Assembly (NCBI RefSeq): GCF_003112575.1
Contig: NZ_BEWC01000002.1
Coordinates: 868,001 to 932,000, forward strand
DNA from: Streptomyces ardesiacus
GTDB taxonomy: Bacteria; Actinomycetota; Actinomycetes; Streptomycetales; Streptomycetaceae
Direction: 5' to 3'
DNA: 64,000 bases
The position numbers and the translations under genes are program-made. Under the pieces are notes generated by a model. It did no database searches. It had not been told where the DNA came from and worked only from the letters and a program-made list of their open reading frames with translations. Below are positions 1 through 8,392 of the stretch, in pieces (the first letter of the stretch is position 1; every line of letters begins with the position of its first letter).

Positions 1-2
1 TC

Positions 3-1556
3 AGCGAGATCGAGCGGTACGAGCGGGTGCGGATCGCCGCGCTGCCGCCGCACGCCCACGTGGCCGGGTTCGCCGCCGACGACCTCTCCCACCTGCTGGC
101 CGAACTGCTGGAGAACGCCACCTCCTTCTCGCCGCCCGACCTGCCCGTCGAGGTCTCCGGCTGGCTGCTGGAGAACGGCGAGGTGATGCTCTCCGTCCAG
201 GACGAGGGCATCGGCATGACGACCGAACGCCTCCAGCGGCTCAACGCCCGCCTCACCGACTTCGACCCGGAGGCGCCGTACGAGCGGGAGGGCGAGGAGG
301 GCGAGGACGGCCTCGGGCTCGGCCTCTACGTCGTCGCCCGGCTCGCCCACCGGCACGGGGCGCGGGTGCGGCTGCGGGAGCAGAAGCAGGGCGGCGTCGC
401 GGCCGTCGTCGTGCTCCCCTCCCCGCTTCTCGCGGAGGCCCCGCCGGCCGCGCTGGCCCCGACCGTGCCGGTGTCCGACGGCACCGGTTCCTTCACGCTG
501 CCCGGCGCGGACGCGGAGGCCAACTCCAACGTCCTGCACGGGCGGGCGGAGAAGGCGGAACAGGCGGCCCCGGGCGCCGGCGAGGACCCCGCCCCGGACC
601 AGGAGCCCGGCACCGACCCGCTGGTGGCCTCGGCGGAGGAAGCCGTACGCCGCGCCGAGGCGGAGGCGTCCGGCGGGGAACCGGGGAAGGACACGCCCCT
701 CGCGGAGCAGGAGCAGGAGCAGGAGTGGGACCGGGACCGGGACGAGGCCGGCGCCGACGTCGCCGCCACGCAACCGGTGCCGTCGGACGCCCCGGACGCC
801 CCGGAGACCGCCGGCCGGGCCACCGCGAGCCCGGAGCGCCAGGGCGGCGCGACCACGGACCCGGCACCCGCGCGCGCCGAGGACCCGGGTGCGGACGACG
901 CCACCCGCCCGGCGGCCCCCGGCCGCCCCGAGGCCCCCGCACCGGACCGGCAGACCGCACAGGCGGACCGGCCCGCCCCGCAGGAGCCCCGCCGGGACGC
1001 GGCGGCCCCCGGGGACGGTGCCGCCCCCGGCAGCGACCTCCCCGACGACGCCACGATGGCGCTCTTCCTCCCGGCCCTCGCCGCCCCCGAGAACCGGCCG
1101 GAGCCCGCCTCCGACCCGTACGCCATCGGTCCCGATGCCCACGCCCGCACCCCGGACGAGGGCGCGGCGCGCACGCCGGACGACGCACCGGACCCGGCGG
1201 AGGGACCCGGCACTCCCGCCGAGTCGGACACCCCGCAGGCGCCCGGCGCGGACGCCGGACCGGGACCGCGTGCCGAACCCGAACCGCCCGCCGAGCCTGT
1301 CACCGACAAGGGCCTGCCCAAGCGGACCCCGAAGCTCACCACCCCCGCCGCGGTGCCGCACCCGCGCACGTCGGGGTCCGTGGACGCCGACGCGCTCCGC
1401 CGGCGCCTGGGCGGGTTCCGCCGGGGGGCGGAGGCCGGCCGCCGGGACGTGGAGGCGGAGATCGCCGACCGCACCGGAGCGAACCGGACGCCGGAGACCG
1501 CGGCGGACACAACCGAAGAAGCAACGGGGGGCACTGTCGAGGAGGCAAGCAGTTGA
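3..1556 (+). CDS. Conservon sensor histidine kinase, C-terminal part (CvnA type), 5' end outside window
   Basis: The frame is already open at base 3, so the N-terminal sensor and membrane region lie upstream of the window. The first 140 residues form an HATPase_c domain: N box ELLENATSFSPP, G1 box DEGIGM, G2 box GLGLGL. The remaining 370 residues are an acidic tail rich in Pro, Ala and Glu, probably disordered, as in many Streptomyces nitrate/nitrite-sensing-type kinases. The stop overlaps the start of the next gene (TTGA), so translation is coupled. In conservons this kinase is thought to act at the membrane with the roadblock, DUF742 and GTPase proteins. Its signal and phosphotransfer partner cannot be read from sequence. 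Confidence 0.9.
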   Translation, partial: SEIERYERVRIAALPPHAHVAGFAADDLSHLLAELLENATSFSPPDLPVEVSGWLLENGEVMLSVQDEGIGMTTERLQRLNARLTDFDPEAPYEREGEEGEDGLGLGLYVVARLAHRHGARVRLREQKQGGVAAVVVLPSPLLAEAPPAALAPTVPVSDGTGSFTLPGADAEANSNVLHGRAEKAEQAAPGAGEDPAPDQEPGTDPLVASAEEAVRRAEAEASGGEPGKDTPLAEQEQEQEWDRDRDEAGADVAATQPVPSDAPDAPETAGRATASPERQGGATTDPAPARAEDPGADDATRPAAPGRPEAPAPDRQTAQADRPAPQEPRRDAAAPGDGAAPGSDLPDDATMALFLPALAAPENRPEPASDPYAIGPDAHARTPDEGAARTPDDAPDPAEGPGTPAESDTPQAPGADAGPGPRAEPEPPAEPVTDKGLPKRTPKLTTPAAVPHPRTSGSVDADALRRRLGGFRRGAEAGRRDVEAEIADRTGANRTPETAADTTEEATGGTVEEASS

Positions 1557-2053
1557 CCGCTCCCAGTACCTTCGGACTGAGCAGTGAAGCCCGCAATCTC
1601 CACTGGCTGCTGACCAACCTCGTCGAGGAGGTGCCCGGCATCCGGTCGGTCGCCGTGGTCTCCTCCGACGGGCTCCTGCTCCTGTCCTCCGACCCCGGCC
1701 GCAACGAGGAGGCCCGGCAGGTCCGCGAGACCCGGACGGGCCCGCGCGGCTCGGCCGCCGACCTCGCCACCGTCGTCTCCGGCGTGGGCAGCCTGACCGT
1801 CGGCGCCGCCCGGCTGATGGACTTCGGCACCGTGAAGCACACGATGGTCACGATGGACGAGGGCAGCCTGTTCGTCATGTCGATCAGCGACGGCTCGCTG
1901 CTCGGCGTGCACGGCTCCGCGGAGTGCGACATGAGCGTCGTGGCGTACCACATGGCGCTCTTCGTCGGCCGCGCCGGCCACGTCCTGACCCCCGAACTCC
2001 GCAGCGAACTGCGGAAGTCCCTGGAGTCCGAGCCGACGGGGAGCGCCCGATGA
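1553..2053 (+). CDS. Roadblock/LC7 domain protein (conservon CvnB type)
   Basis: A 166-residue protein that is one roadblock/LC7 domain from about residue 10 to 130 (EARNLHWLLTNLVEEVPGI, VVSSDGLLLL). Roadblock proteins of this kind regulate small GTPases, here presumably the CvnD-like protein two genes downstream. The start is TTG at 1553, chosen because GAGGAGG lies at the right distance upstream and the start overlaps the kinase stop. It ends in an ATGA overlap with the DUF742 gene. Gene order and overlaps are the standard conservon signature; the function is inferred from that family. Confidence 0.9.
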   Translation: MTAPSTFGLSSEARNLHWLLTNLVEEVPGIRSVAVVSSDGLLLLSSDPGRNEEARQVRETRTGPRGSAADLATVVSGVGSLTVGAARLMDFGTVKHTMVTMDEGSLFVMSISDGSLLGVHGSAECDMSVVAYHMALFVGRAGHVLTPELRSELRKSLESEPTGSAR

Positions 2054-2502
2054 GCAGCAGTCCCGGAAAACGCCCGAAGAACGGCCGGGGAAGCCTCCCC
2101 GTGCGGGGCGCCGACCGCAGACCCGCCCGCGTCCGCCCCTACTCGCTCACCGGGGGCCGCACCCGCTTCGGCCACGTCCTGCTCGTGGAGACGTTCGTCG
2201 GCGCCACGGCCGGCACCGCCGCGCTCGAAGCCGCCGAGGAGCGCAAGGAGCTGACGAACGGCGGCCTCACCTCCCGCGTGATGCCGGAGATGCGGGCCAT
2301 CGTCGAACTGTGCCGCCGCATGCGTACGGTGGCCGAGATCGCCGCGCTGCTGAAGATGCCGCTCGGTGTGGTCCGCGTCCTCATCAGCGACCTGGCGGAC
2401 CAGGGAAAGATCCGTGTGTACGGCACCGGGACCGGCCACGGCACGGGCCGCCCGGACCGCGCTCTGCTCGAAAGGGTGCTCAGTGGACTCCGTCGTCTCT
2501 GA
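2050..2502 (+). CDS. DUF742 protein (conservon CvnC type)
   Basis: 150 residues. After a basic N-terminal tail comes a DUF742 domain with RPYSLTGGRTR followed by a winged-helix-like C-terminal half (MRTVAEIAALLKMPLGVVRVLISDLADQG). DUF742 proteins are the third member of conservons, and their molecular role is not settled. The ATG at 2050 overlaps the stop of the roadblock gene by four bases. The last 20 bases overlap the start of the GTPase gene, so the four conservon proteins should be made in step. The helix-turn-helix-like part may mediate protein contacts rather than DNA binding. Confidence 0.9.
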   Translation: MSSSPGKRPKNGRGSLPVRGADRRPARVRPYSLTGGRTRFGHVLLVETFVGATAGTAALEAAEERKELTNGGLTSRVMPEMRAIVELCRRMRTVAEIAALLKMPLGVVRVLISDLADQGKIRVYGTGTGHGTGRPDRALLERVLSGLRRL

Positions 2503-3124
2503 CGCCGCCGTCTCCGGCGTCTCCCCGCTCGTCGACACCGACGGGCCCGTACAACCCTGGCAGACGGACCCCACCCGCGCTCCGGTCGCCACGAAGATCG
2601 TCGTCGCGGGAGGGTTCGGCGTCGGCAAGACCACGCTGGTCACCGCCGTCTCGGAGATCACGCCCCTGCAGACCGAGGCGCTGATGACCGAGGCGAGCGA
2701 GGAGACCGACGACCTCACCGCCACCCCGGACAAGCTCACCACCACCGTGGCCATGGACTTCGGCCGCATCACGCTCGACGACGACCTGGTGCTCTACCTG
2801 TTCGGCACGCCGGGCCAGCAGCGGTTCTGGTTCATGTGGGACGACCTGGTGCGCGGCGCGATCGGCGCGGTCGTCATGGCGGACACCCGGCGCCTGAAGG
2901 ACTGCTGGCCGGCGCTGGACTACTTCGAGAGCTGCGGCCTGCCGTACGTCGTCGCGGTCAACCACTTCGACGGCAGCGAGCTGTTCGAGGCGGAGGACGT
3001 GCGGGAGGCGTTGACGATCCCCGCGCACATACCTGTAATGATCATGGACGCGCGCCGTCGGATCTCGGCCATCGAGACCCTCCTGTCCCTCGTGGGCCAC
3101 GCGCTCGACGAAACACCCGAGTAG
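2483..3124 (+). CDS. ATP/GTP-binding protein, small Ras-like GTPase (conservon CvnD type)
   Basis: 213 residues from GTG at 2483, which has AAAGGG upstream and starts inside the DUF742 gene. The G motifs are clear: a P-loop GGFGVGKTT near residue 33, a switch II-like FGTPGQQR, and VNHFDG in place of the usual NKxD. This is the conservon GTPase, related to MglA and Rab-like proteins, expected to bind guanine nucleotide at the membrane and to be controlled by the roadblock partner. A short gap of about 30 bases with AGGAG separates it from the flavoprotein gene, so that gene is probably in the same operon. Confidence 0.9.
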   Translation: MDSVVSDAAVSGVSPLVDTDGPVQPWQTDPTRAPVATKIVVAGGFGVGKTTLVTAVSEITPLQTEALMTEASEETDDLTATPDKLTTTVAMDFGRITLDDDLVLYLFGTPGQQRFWFMWDDLVRGAIGAVVMADTRRLKDCWPALDYFESCGLPYVVAVNHFDGSELFEAEDVREALTIPAHIPVMIMDARRRISAIETLLSLVGHALDETPE

Positions 3125-3155
3125 ACGAACCCCGAGTAGGAGACGGAAGAACCGC

Positions 3156-4418
3156 ATGCGGAAGATACTCGTCGTCGGAGCCGGCCAGTCCGGTCTCCAG
3201 CTCGCCCTCGGCCTGCAGTCGCACGGCTACGAGGTCACCCTGATGTCGAACCGGACCGCGGACGAGATCCGCACCGGCCGGGTCATGTCGACGCAGTGCA
3301 TGTTCCACACGGCACTCCAGCACGAGCGCGATCTCCAGTTGAACTTCTGGGAGTCCCAGGCCCCGAAGATCCAGGGACTCGGCGTCTCGGTGGCGGCCCC
3401 CGGCTCCTTCGACCCGGGCCCCTCGCAGCGCGCGATCGACTGGCTCGGGCGCCTCGACGGCTTCGCGCAGTCGGTCGACCAGCGGGTGAAGATGGCCGGC
3501 TGGATGGAGACCTTCGCCCAGCGCGGCGGCCAACTGGTCATCCACGGCGCGGCCGTCGGCGACCTGGACTACTTCTCCCGCGCCTACGACCTCGTCCTGG
3601 TCTCGGCGGGCAAGGGCGAGCTGGTCCAGATGTTCGGCCGCGACGCGGAGCGGTCCCCGTACAGCGAGCCGCAGCGCGCCCTCGCCGTCGCCTACGTCCA
3701 CGGGATGGCTCCGCGCCCGGAGCACCCGGAGACGGAGGCCGTGCGCTGCAACCTGGTGCCGGGCGTCGGCGAGATGTTCATCATGCCGACGTTCACCACC
3801 TCGGGCCGCGCCGACATCCTGTTCTGGGAGGGCATACCCGGCGGCCCGCTCGACGCCTTCAAGGACGTCAAGGACCCCTCGGAGCACCTCTCCCTGACCC
3901 TGGAACTCATGGAGAAGTTCCTCCCCTGGGAGTACGCGCGGGCCACCAAGGTCGAACTGACCGACGCCGGCGGCACCCTGGCCGGCCGCTACGCCCCCAC
4001 CGTCCGCAACCCGGTCGGCCGCCTCCCCGGCGGCGGTGCCGTCCTCGGTGTCGCCGACGTGGTCGTCGCCAACGACCCGATCACCGGGCAGGGCTCCAAC
4101 TCCGCCTCCAAGTGCGCCGCCTCCTACCTCGCCTCGATCATCGAGCACGGGGACAAGGAGTTCGACGAGGCCTGGATGCAGCAGACCTTCGACCGCTACT
4201 GGGAGACGGCCCGGCACGTCACCAAGTGGACGAACACCATGCTCGCCCCGCCGCCGGAGCACATCCTCAACCTGTTCGGCGCCGCCGGCCGGCTCCAGCC
4301 CATCGCCGACCGCGTCGCCAACGGCTTCGACGACCCGTCCGACTTCGAGAACTTCTTCTACGACCCGGCGAAGACGGAGAGCTACCTGGCGGAGGTCTCC
4401 GGCGCGGCCGGCGCGTAG
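3156..4418 (+). CDS. Styrene/indole monooxygenase-family FAD protein (StyA type)
   Basis: 420 residues. The N terminus is a Rossmann FAD site (VVGAGQSGLQLA), and the late motif around VVANDPITGQGSNSASK fits the FAD-ribityl-binding GD-type motif of two-component flavoprotein monooxygenases of the StyA family. Such enzymes use FADH2 from a separate reductase; no reductase gene is adjacent. It follows the conservon by 31 bases, and conservons elsewhere are often followed by an oxidoreductase or cytochrome P450. This suggests the enzyme is the metabolic output or co-regulated partner of the kinase/G-protein module. The substrate is unknown. Its 3' end overlaps the convergent NlpC/P60 gene by 37 bases. 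Confidence 0.85.
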   Translation: MRKILVVGAGQSGLQLALGLQSHGYEVTLMSNRTADEIRTGRVMSTQCMFHTALQHERDLQLNFWESQAPKIQGLGVSVAAPGSFDPGPSQRAIDWLGRLDGFAQSVDQRVKMAGWMETFAQRGGQLVIHGAAVGDLDYFSRAYDLVLVSAGKGELVQMFGRDAERSPYSEPQRALAVAYVHGMAPRPEHPETEAVRCNLVPGVGEMFIMPTFTTSGRADILFWEGIPGGPLDAFKDVKDPSEHLSLTLELMEKFLPWEYARATKVELTDAGGTLAGRYAPTVRNPVGRLPGGGAVLGVADVVVANDPITGQGSNSASKCAASYLASIIEHGDKEFDEAWMQQTFDRYWETARHVTKWTNTMLAPPPEHILNLFGAAGRLQPIADRVANGFDDPSDFENFFYDPAKTESYLAEVSGAAGA

Positions 4419-5539
4419 GAGTCCGCGTACCCCTCGTCCGACCCGTCCGCGGCCCCCGGGGGGAGCCTCGGAGGCGTGTAGCGCCCTACCGGCTCCCCGT
4501 CCGGGTCGGGGCGCACGGCGCCCAGGACCGGGTTGGCGGCGATCGGCGACACCTTGACGGCGGCACCGGGGCGCGGCGCCTGGACCACCATGCCGTCGCC
4601 CAGGTACAGCGCGACGTGGGTGGCCTCGGGGAAGTACACGACCAGGTCGCCGGGGCGCAGCGCGTCCAGCGGCACGTGCTCCAGGCGCGCCCACTGCTCC
4701 TGGCTGGTCCGGGGGATGGGCGTCCCGGCGCGCTGCCAGGCGACCGAGGTCAGCCCCGAGCAGTCGTAGGACGCCGGGCCCTCGGCGCCCCACTCGTAGG
4801 GCTTGCCGAGCTGCTCCACCGCGAAGCGCACCGCCCGGTCGCCCTCGGCTGAGGGCCTGGCGTCGTCGCCGAGCGCGCCGGACGCCAGGAAGCGCTCCTG
4901 CTGCTCGGCCGCTCCGCTCCGCTCCAGCTCCGCCACCGCGGCCAGTTGGTCGGGGGTGAGCGAGGCGAGCAGCTCCTCGACGGCGCCGAGGCGTTCGCGC
5001 ACGCCGTCGCGTTCCTTCTCCTGGCGCTGGGCGAGGGCGGTCTGCCGGGCCAGCGCCGCGCGCGAGCGCCGGGACAGCTCCCCGGCCTTCTTCTCCGCAC
5101 CCGTCAGGCGGCCCACGGTCTCGACCCGTTCGCGGGCCAGCCGGCCGATCACGTGCCCCTGGTCGACCGCGTGCTGCGGGTCGCGGGCCAGCAGCAGCCG
5201 CAGGTAGGGGGAGAGGCCGCTGCTGCTCTGGTACTGCTGCCGGGCCAGCCGTCCGGCCGCGCCCCGGCTGTCGCTCAGGGAGTGCCGGGCCCGGGCCAGC
5301 TCGGCGTCCAGCCTGCGCACCTCGGCGCGCTGCCGGCGCAGCCGCTCCTCGGTGGCGTTGTAGGTCTCGGTCGCCCGTTCCGCCTCCCGGTACAGCCGCT
5401 GAAGGTCCGTCAGCAGACCGGCCACGGTGCGGTCGCCGGTCGTGCCGGGTGCGGGTTCGGCGGCGGCGGGTACGGGCGCGAGCGCGATCCCGGCCGCGAG
5501 CGCCGCCGTACACGCCCGTCGCAGAAGCCTTCCTGACAC
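4382..5539 (-). CDS. Secreted NlpC/P60 peptidoglycan endopeptidase with coiled coil
   Basis: 385 residues from a GTG with an ideal GGAGG seven bases upstream. Signal peptide at residues 1-27 (AALAAGIALAPVPAAAEP). Residues 37-215 are a charged coiled coil as in RipA-like hydrolases. The C-terminal NlpC/P60 domain has Cys260 in YDCSGLT and His308 in THVALYLGDG; the third active-site position appears to be Gln320 (VVQAP) where many relatives have His, which is an accepted variant. It should cut stem peptides in the wall during growth or sporulation. A GC-rich hairpin (GTGCGG...CCGCAC, about 5553-5579) lies just upstream of the ribosome site. I see no ydaO-type leader. Confidence 0.9.
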   Translation of the reverse strand: MSGRLLRRACTAALAAGIALAPVPAAAEPAPGTTGDRTVAGLLTDLQRLYREAERATETYNATEERLRRQRAEVRRLDAELARARHSLSDSRGAAGRLARQQYQSSSGLSPYLRLLLARDPQHAVDQGHVIGRLARERVETVGRLTGAEKKAGELSRRSRAALARQTALAQRQEKERDGVRERLGAVEELLASLTPDQLAAVAELERSGAAEQQERFLASGALGDDARPSAEGDRAVRFAVEQLGKPYEWGAEGPASYDCSGLTSVAWQRAGTPIPRTSQEQWARLEHVPLDALRPGDLVVYFPEATHVALYLGDGMVVQAPRPGAAVKVSPIAANPVLGAVRPDPDGEPVGRYTPPRLPPGAADGSDEGYADSYAPAAPETSAR

Positions 5540-5642
5540 ACCATCACCTCCGGTGCGGGGCGGTGGGTCCGCTCCGCACGGCGAGCATGGGGCGGGTCCG
5601 CGGGCTTCGCGCGGCGAGTGTGCGCGGATCGGCGCAACCGGG

Positions 5643-5966
5643 TCACCCGTCCGCGTCGTCCGGCTTGCCGCGCGGCGTGGCGTCTGGATCGGAGGCTGCC
5701 GGGGGGCCCGGCTTCGACCAGGGCCACTTCCGGCCGGAGCCCTTTCGGCCCGTGGGGTCGTACGTGTACTTCCAGCGGGCGAACCGCAGCCCGCCCCGGG
5801 CGTCCCGGGGCTCCCTGCGGTACACCAGGACGGTGGGCGGGCCGCCGTCCGGGTCCGGCACGGGGATGCGGTACGTCTTCGGCGGGTGCCCGGTCATCCC
5901 GACCAGGACGGGCAGCACGCGTCCGTCCATGGGGCCGCCCTCGAAGGGGGTGTCTTCGCTCTTCAC
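5643..5966 (-). CDS. Small conserved hypothetical protein
   Basis: 107 residues, GTG start. No domain is recognised with confidence. The protein is hydrophilic, Pro- and Gly-rich, with VPDPDGGPPTVLVYRRE and RWKYTYDPTG. It has no signal peptide or membrane segment. Proteins that look like this are familiar as conserved hypotheticals in Streptomyces, which is why it is kept. It precedes the NlpC/P60 gene on the same strand with about 100 bases between. Confidence 0.6.
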   Translation of the reverse strand: MKSEDTPFEGGPMDGRVLPVLVGMTGHPPKTYRIPVPDPDGGPPTVLVYRREPRDARGGLRFARWKYTYDPTGRKGSGRKWPWSKPGPPAASDPDATPRGKPDDADG

Positions 5967-5996
5967 GGCACCAGTGTCGGTGATCGGCGCACCGGG

Positions 5997-6650
5997 TCAG
6001 AGGTCCGCCGCGAGTGCCTCGACCAGTCCGGCGGTCTGCGGGTCGCGGCGCGCGGTGACCGTCAGCACGGCGAGGAACTGCTCCACCAGCCACTCCCGCA
6101 GCTCGTCGACGGGCGGCTGCTTGTCCTCGTCGAGCCAGATCAGCGAGGCCGCCTCCACCGCAGTGATCCACATCCGGACGGTCATCCGCAGCCGGGGGCC
6201 CGGCGCGGCGACGTCCAGGTGGCTCAGGATGTGCTCGGCGGCGGCCCGGCGGACGCCGTCCACGATGCCCGAGGTCTGCGAGGTCTCGACCACGCTGCCG
6301 CCCCGCAGCAGGGCGCTGAAGCCGGTGTCGTGCTCGTCGACGAAGGCGAGGTAGCGGTCCAGCGCGCGGGAGAGCCGGGCCAGCAGCGGGCCCACCCGGG
6401 GCTCGTCGAAGCACAGGCGCAGCTCGGCGGCGGCGGAGCCGAGCGCGGCCTCGTAGAGCTGCTGCTTGCCGCCGGGGAAGTACCGGTACACCAGCGGCCG
6501 CGAGACCCCGGCCTGCTCGGCCACGTCGTCCAGGGAGACCTCCTCCGGGGGCCGGTGCGCGAAGAGGACGAGCGCCGCGTCCAGCAGCTGGACGCGGCGC
6601 TCCTCGACGCTGAGGCGGCGGTAGGCGGGGGTGGAGGCCTGCGGGGTCAT
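5997..6650 (-). CDS. TetR-family transcriptional regulator
   Basis: 217 residues. The N-terminal TetR helix-turn-helix covers about residues 18-66 (VSLDDVAEQAGVSRPLVYRYF), and the rest is a helical ligand-binding domain. It starts at the ATG at 6650, 62 bases after the diiron oxygenase gene on the same strand, so the two are likely co-transcribed. Regulator and oxygenase in one unit suggests that the regulator senses a substrate or product of the enzyme and represses the shared promoter; a weak dyad near 7716-7730 is a possible operator. The ligand is unknown. Confidence 0.9.
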   Translation of the reverse strand: MTPQASTPAYRRLSVEERRVQLLDAALVLFAHRPPEEVSLDDVAEQAGVSRPLVYRYFPGGKQQLYEAALGSAAAELRLCFDEPRVGPLLARLSRALDRYLAFVDEHDTGFSALLRGGSVVETSQTSGIVDGVRRAAAEHILSHLDVAAPGPRLRMTVRMWITAVEAASLIWLDEDKQPPVDELREWLVEQFLAVLTVTARRDPQTAGLVEALAADL

Positions 6651-6712
6651 GAACCGCAGCGTAACCCGCCCAACCGGGCGCTCCCTCATGCCGGCGGAGC
6701 CGACCGGCCCGA

Positions 6713-7651
6713 CTAGGCCAGCAGCCCCGACGACCGCCACAGCTTCCGGCCGACGCCGCGCAGGACGCCGATGTCGTCCAGGAAGTCCGTCAGGCGCTTC
6801 GCGCCGGTCTGCATGATCTCCTTGCGGTGGCCGCTGGCCTTGACCTGGGCCAGGGCCTCGCGCTTGTCGAGGCCGACGTTCGTGTAGACCTCCGGGTTGA
6901 TGAAGGCGATGGAGAAGACGCGGGCGAACTCGCCGGAGGTGACCCGCGTGAACTCCTGGGACCACTTCGGTGCCGTCACCATCTGCCGGCGCAGCTCCTC
7001 GCGGGCGTACCGCACGTGCCGCGCCTCCTCCACGACGTGGATGCGCGTGACGCCCCGGATCAGCGGCTGGACCCGCTCGTCCGGGAAGGTCAGCCGCTGC
7101 ATCCAGTCCAGGACCTCCTCGCCGAGCAGCGTGGCGGTGAAGGAACCGGGCGTGGTGGAGATCGTCTTGAACAGGCGCCCCAGGTGCTGGTGGACCGGGC
7201 TCACCGGGTACCACGGGGTCCCGCCGCGCGATATCAGCCGGGCGAACATCTTCGAGTGCCGGCACTCGTCCTCGATCTCGGTGAGCGCGTAGCGCACGTG
7301 GGCGCTGGTCGCCGACTTGTCGTAGATGTGCCGGACCAGGAGCTGCATCAGGATCAGCTCGAACCAGATGCCGAGCGAGGCGAGCGCGGCGGCCTCGTGC
7401 TGGGAGAGCAGGATGCGCTGCTCCTCGCTCATCCGCTGCCACATCGGGGTGTCGTACAGCGACACCAGCTCCGGCGGCCAGAACCACTTGCCGTCCTCGA
7501 ACGGCGCGTCCCAGTCCAGCTCCTTGTCCGGGTCGAAGGAGTGCTTGGCGGACGAGTCGAGCAGCCGTTCGGCCACCTGCTCCCGGTCCTTGAGCAGGCC
7601 GAGCGCGTCGCGCAGGCCCTCGAGCGCGTCGGCTTCCGTCAGGGTCGTCAT
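6713..7651 (-). CDS. AurF-family diiron oxygenase
   Basis: 312 residues from the ATG at 7651. It matches the AurF (p-aminobenzoate N-oxygenase) fold: the expected diiron ligands appear as Glu98, Glu129 and His132 (DECRH), Glu178 or 179, His205, Glu209 and His212 (EEARH). Characterised AurF relatives oxidise arylamines or alkanes with O2. The substrate here is not known; it sits with a TetR gene rather than in a biosynthetic cluster. The frame is open upstream: no stop separates it from the DUF3291 frame, so a 529-residue fusion is formally possible. GAGG lies about 12 bases before the ATG, a modest ribosome site. Confidence 0.85.
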   Translation of the reverse strand: MTTLTEADALEGLRDALGLLKDREQVAERLLDSSAKHSFDPDKELDWDAPFEDGKWFWPPELVSLYDTPMWQRMSEEQRILLSQHEAAALASLGIWFELILMQLLVRHIYDKSATSAHVRYALTEIEDECRHSKMFARLISRGGTPWYPVSPVHQHLGRLFKTISTTPGSFTATLLGEEVLDWMQRLTFPDERVQPLIRGVTRIHVVEEARHVRYAREELRRQMVTAPKWSQEFTRVTSGEFARVFSIAFINPEVYTNVGLDKREALAQVKASGHRKEIMQTGAKRLTDFLDDIGVLRGVGRKLWRSSGLLA

Positions 7652-8302
7652 GACTGTGTCCCACCTCGTCGAACGGATCGTGTTACCCGCGGTCACTCCA
7701 CCTTGCTCCGTCTTATGAGACTGCCTGTCAGCAAGCCCGTCAATCCCCTGCGCGGAACTTGTTGACTGCGAGTAAAGAAGTGAGAGGTGCTCAGGTGTCC
7801 AGACCGAGCAGCCCAGCCCCTCCGGCACCTCGCCCGCCACCGGCACCGAGGCTCCGGCGGGGCAGGACGTCCGCAGGGTGAAGGCGTACGGCGTCGGGCC
7901 GTGGCTGCGCAGGTGGAGCAGCCGGGACTCCGCCTCCGCGACCGTCGGACGGTGGCCCGCCGGCACCCACCCCAGGGTGGTGACGGCCTCGGCCGGCTTC
8001 TCGAACCACTCCCTGCGCCACGCCGGCATCTCCCGGTGCCGCCCCGGGTGCATGAACGCGGTCAGCGCGTCCGCGTCGCGCCGGACCGTCAGGTCGACGA
8101 TCGGCCGGGCGTCGCCGAAGACGGGGATGTCGGTCGCGTCCCCGCCCTCGCTCCGCAGGCGCCGCACGAAGCCGTCCGCGGCGTCGGCGGAGGCGTTGAC
8201 CGGATCGAGCGCGTCCACGAAGTCCTTCAACCGCGGGGAGTCCAGCGGGGCGTTGAGGCGGGCGATGTCGACCTGGGCGAGTTCGCAGGCGGCGTCAGCC
8301 AT
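7652..8302 (-). CDS. DUF3291 protein with no stop codon of its own before the diiron oxygenase
   Basis: From the ATG at 8302 the first 148 residues are a clear DUF3291 domain, an ABM-like ferredoxin fold: DSPRLKDFVDALDPVNASAD, RREWFEK, WVPAGHRPTVAEAE, LRSHGPTPYAFTLR. Relatives end soon after this last motif. Here the frame continues for about 70 low-complexity codons without a stop straight into the AurF-type gene. Either the family stop was lost, giving a read-through fusion, or translation ends by a sequence or biological frameshift; the neighbouring frame stops at 7791. The end given is only the base before the oxygenase ATG. Confidence 0.6.
7712..7743 (-). promoter_or_regulatory. Possible promoter/operator for the diiron oxygenase-TetR pair
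   Basis: On the minus strand a TTGACG (7738-7743) is followed by the imperfect dyad TGACAGGCAGTCTCA (7716-7730), then CATAAG (7712-7717). The spacing between the two hexamers is 20 bases, longer than optimal. The dyad has TGAxA/TxTCA outer arms, as might be bound by a dimeric TetR protein. This lies inside the stop-less DUF3291 frame, about 60-90 bases before the oxygenase start. Confidence 0.3.
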
Positions 8303-8346
8303 GTACCGGAGGTCAGGGCGGTGGCCGTGCGGTGCGGTACCCCCGT

Positions 8347-8392
8347 CTCACCCGCCGAGCACCGCCTCCCTCACCCGCCGAGCACCGCCTCC
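8347..8392. repeat. Perfect 23-bp tandem duplication at the end of the penicillin-binding-protein gene
   Basis: CTCACCCGCCGAGCACCGCC plus TCC occurs twice head to tail, at 8347-8369 and 8370-8392. The inner copy holds the last codons and stop of the penicillin-binding protein. The outer copy repeats those codons just beyond the stop, in a different frame. It looks like a recent slippage duplication without effect on the protein. Confidence 0.9.

Noticed and set aside
326..1981. Long open frames on the strand opposite the conservon and elsewhere
   Set aside because: Their protein sequences are Arg/Pro/Gly/Ala-rich shadows produced by high GC at third positions of the real genes; none has a recognisable domain.
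5540..5642. Possible c-di-AMP (ydaO) riboswitch before the NlpC/P60 gene
   Set aside because: Only about 100 bases are available and the conserved elements of that riboswitch are not visible; a simple GC hairpin is present instead.
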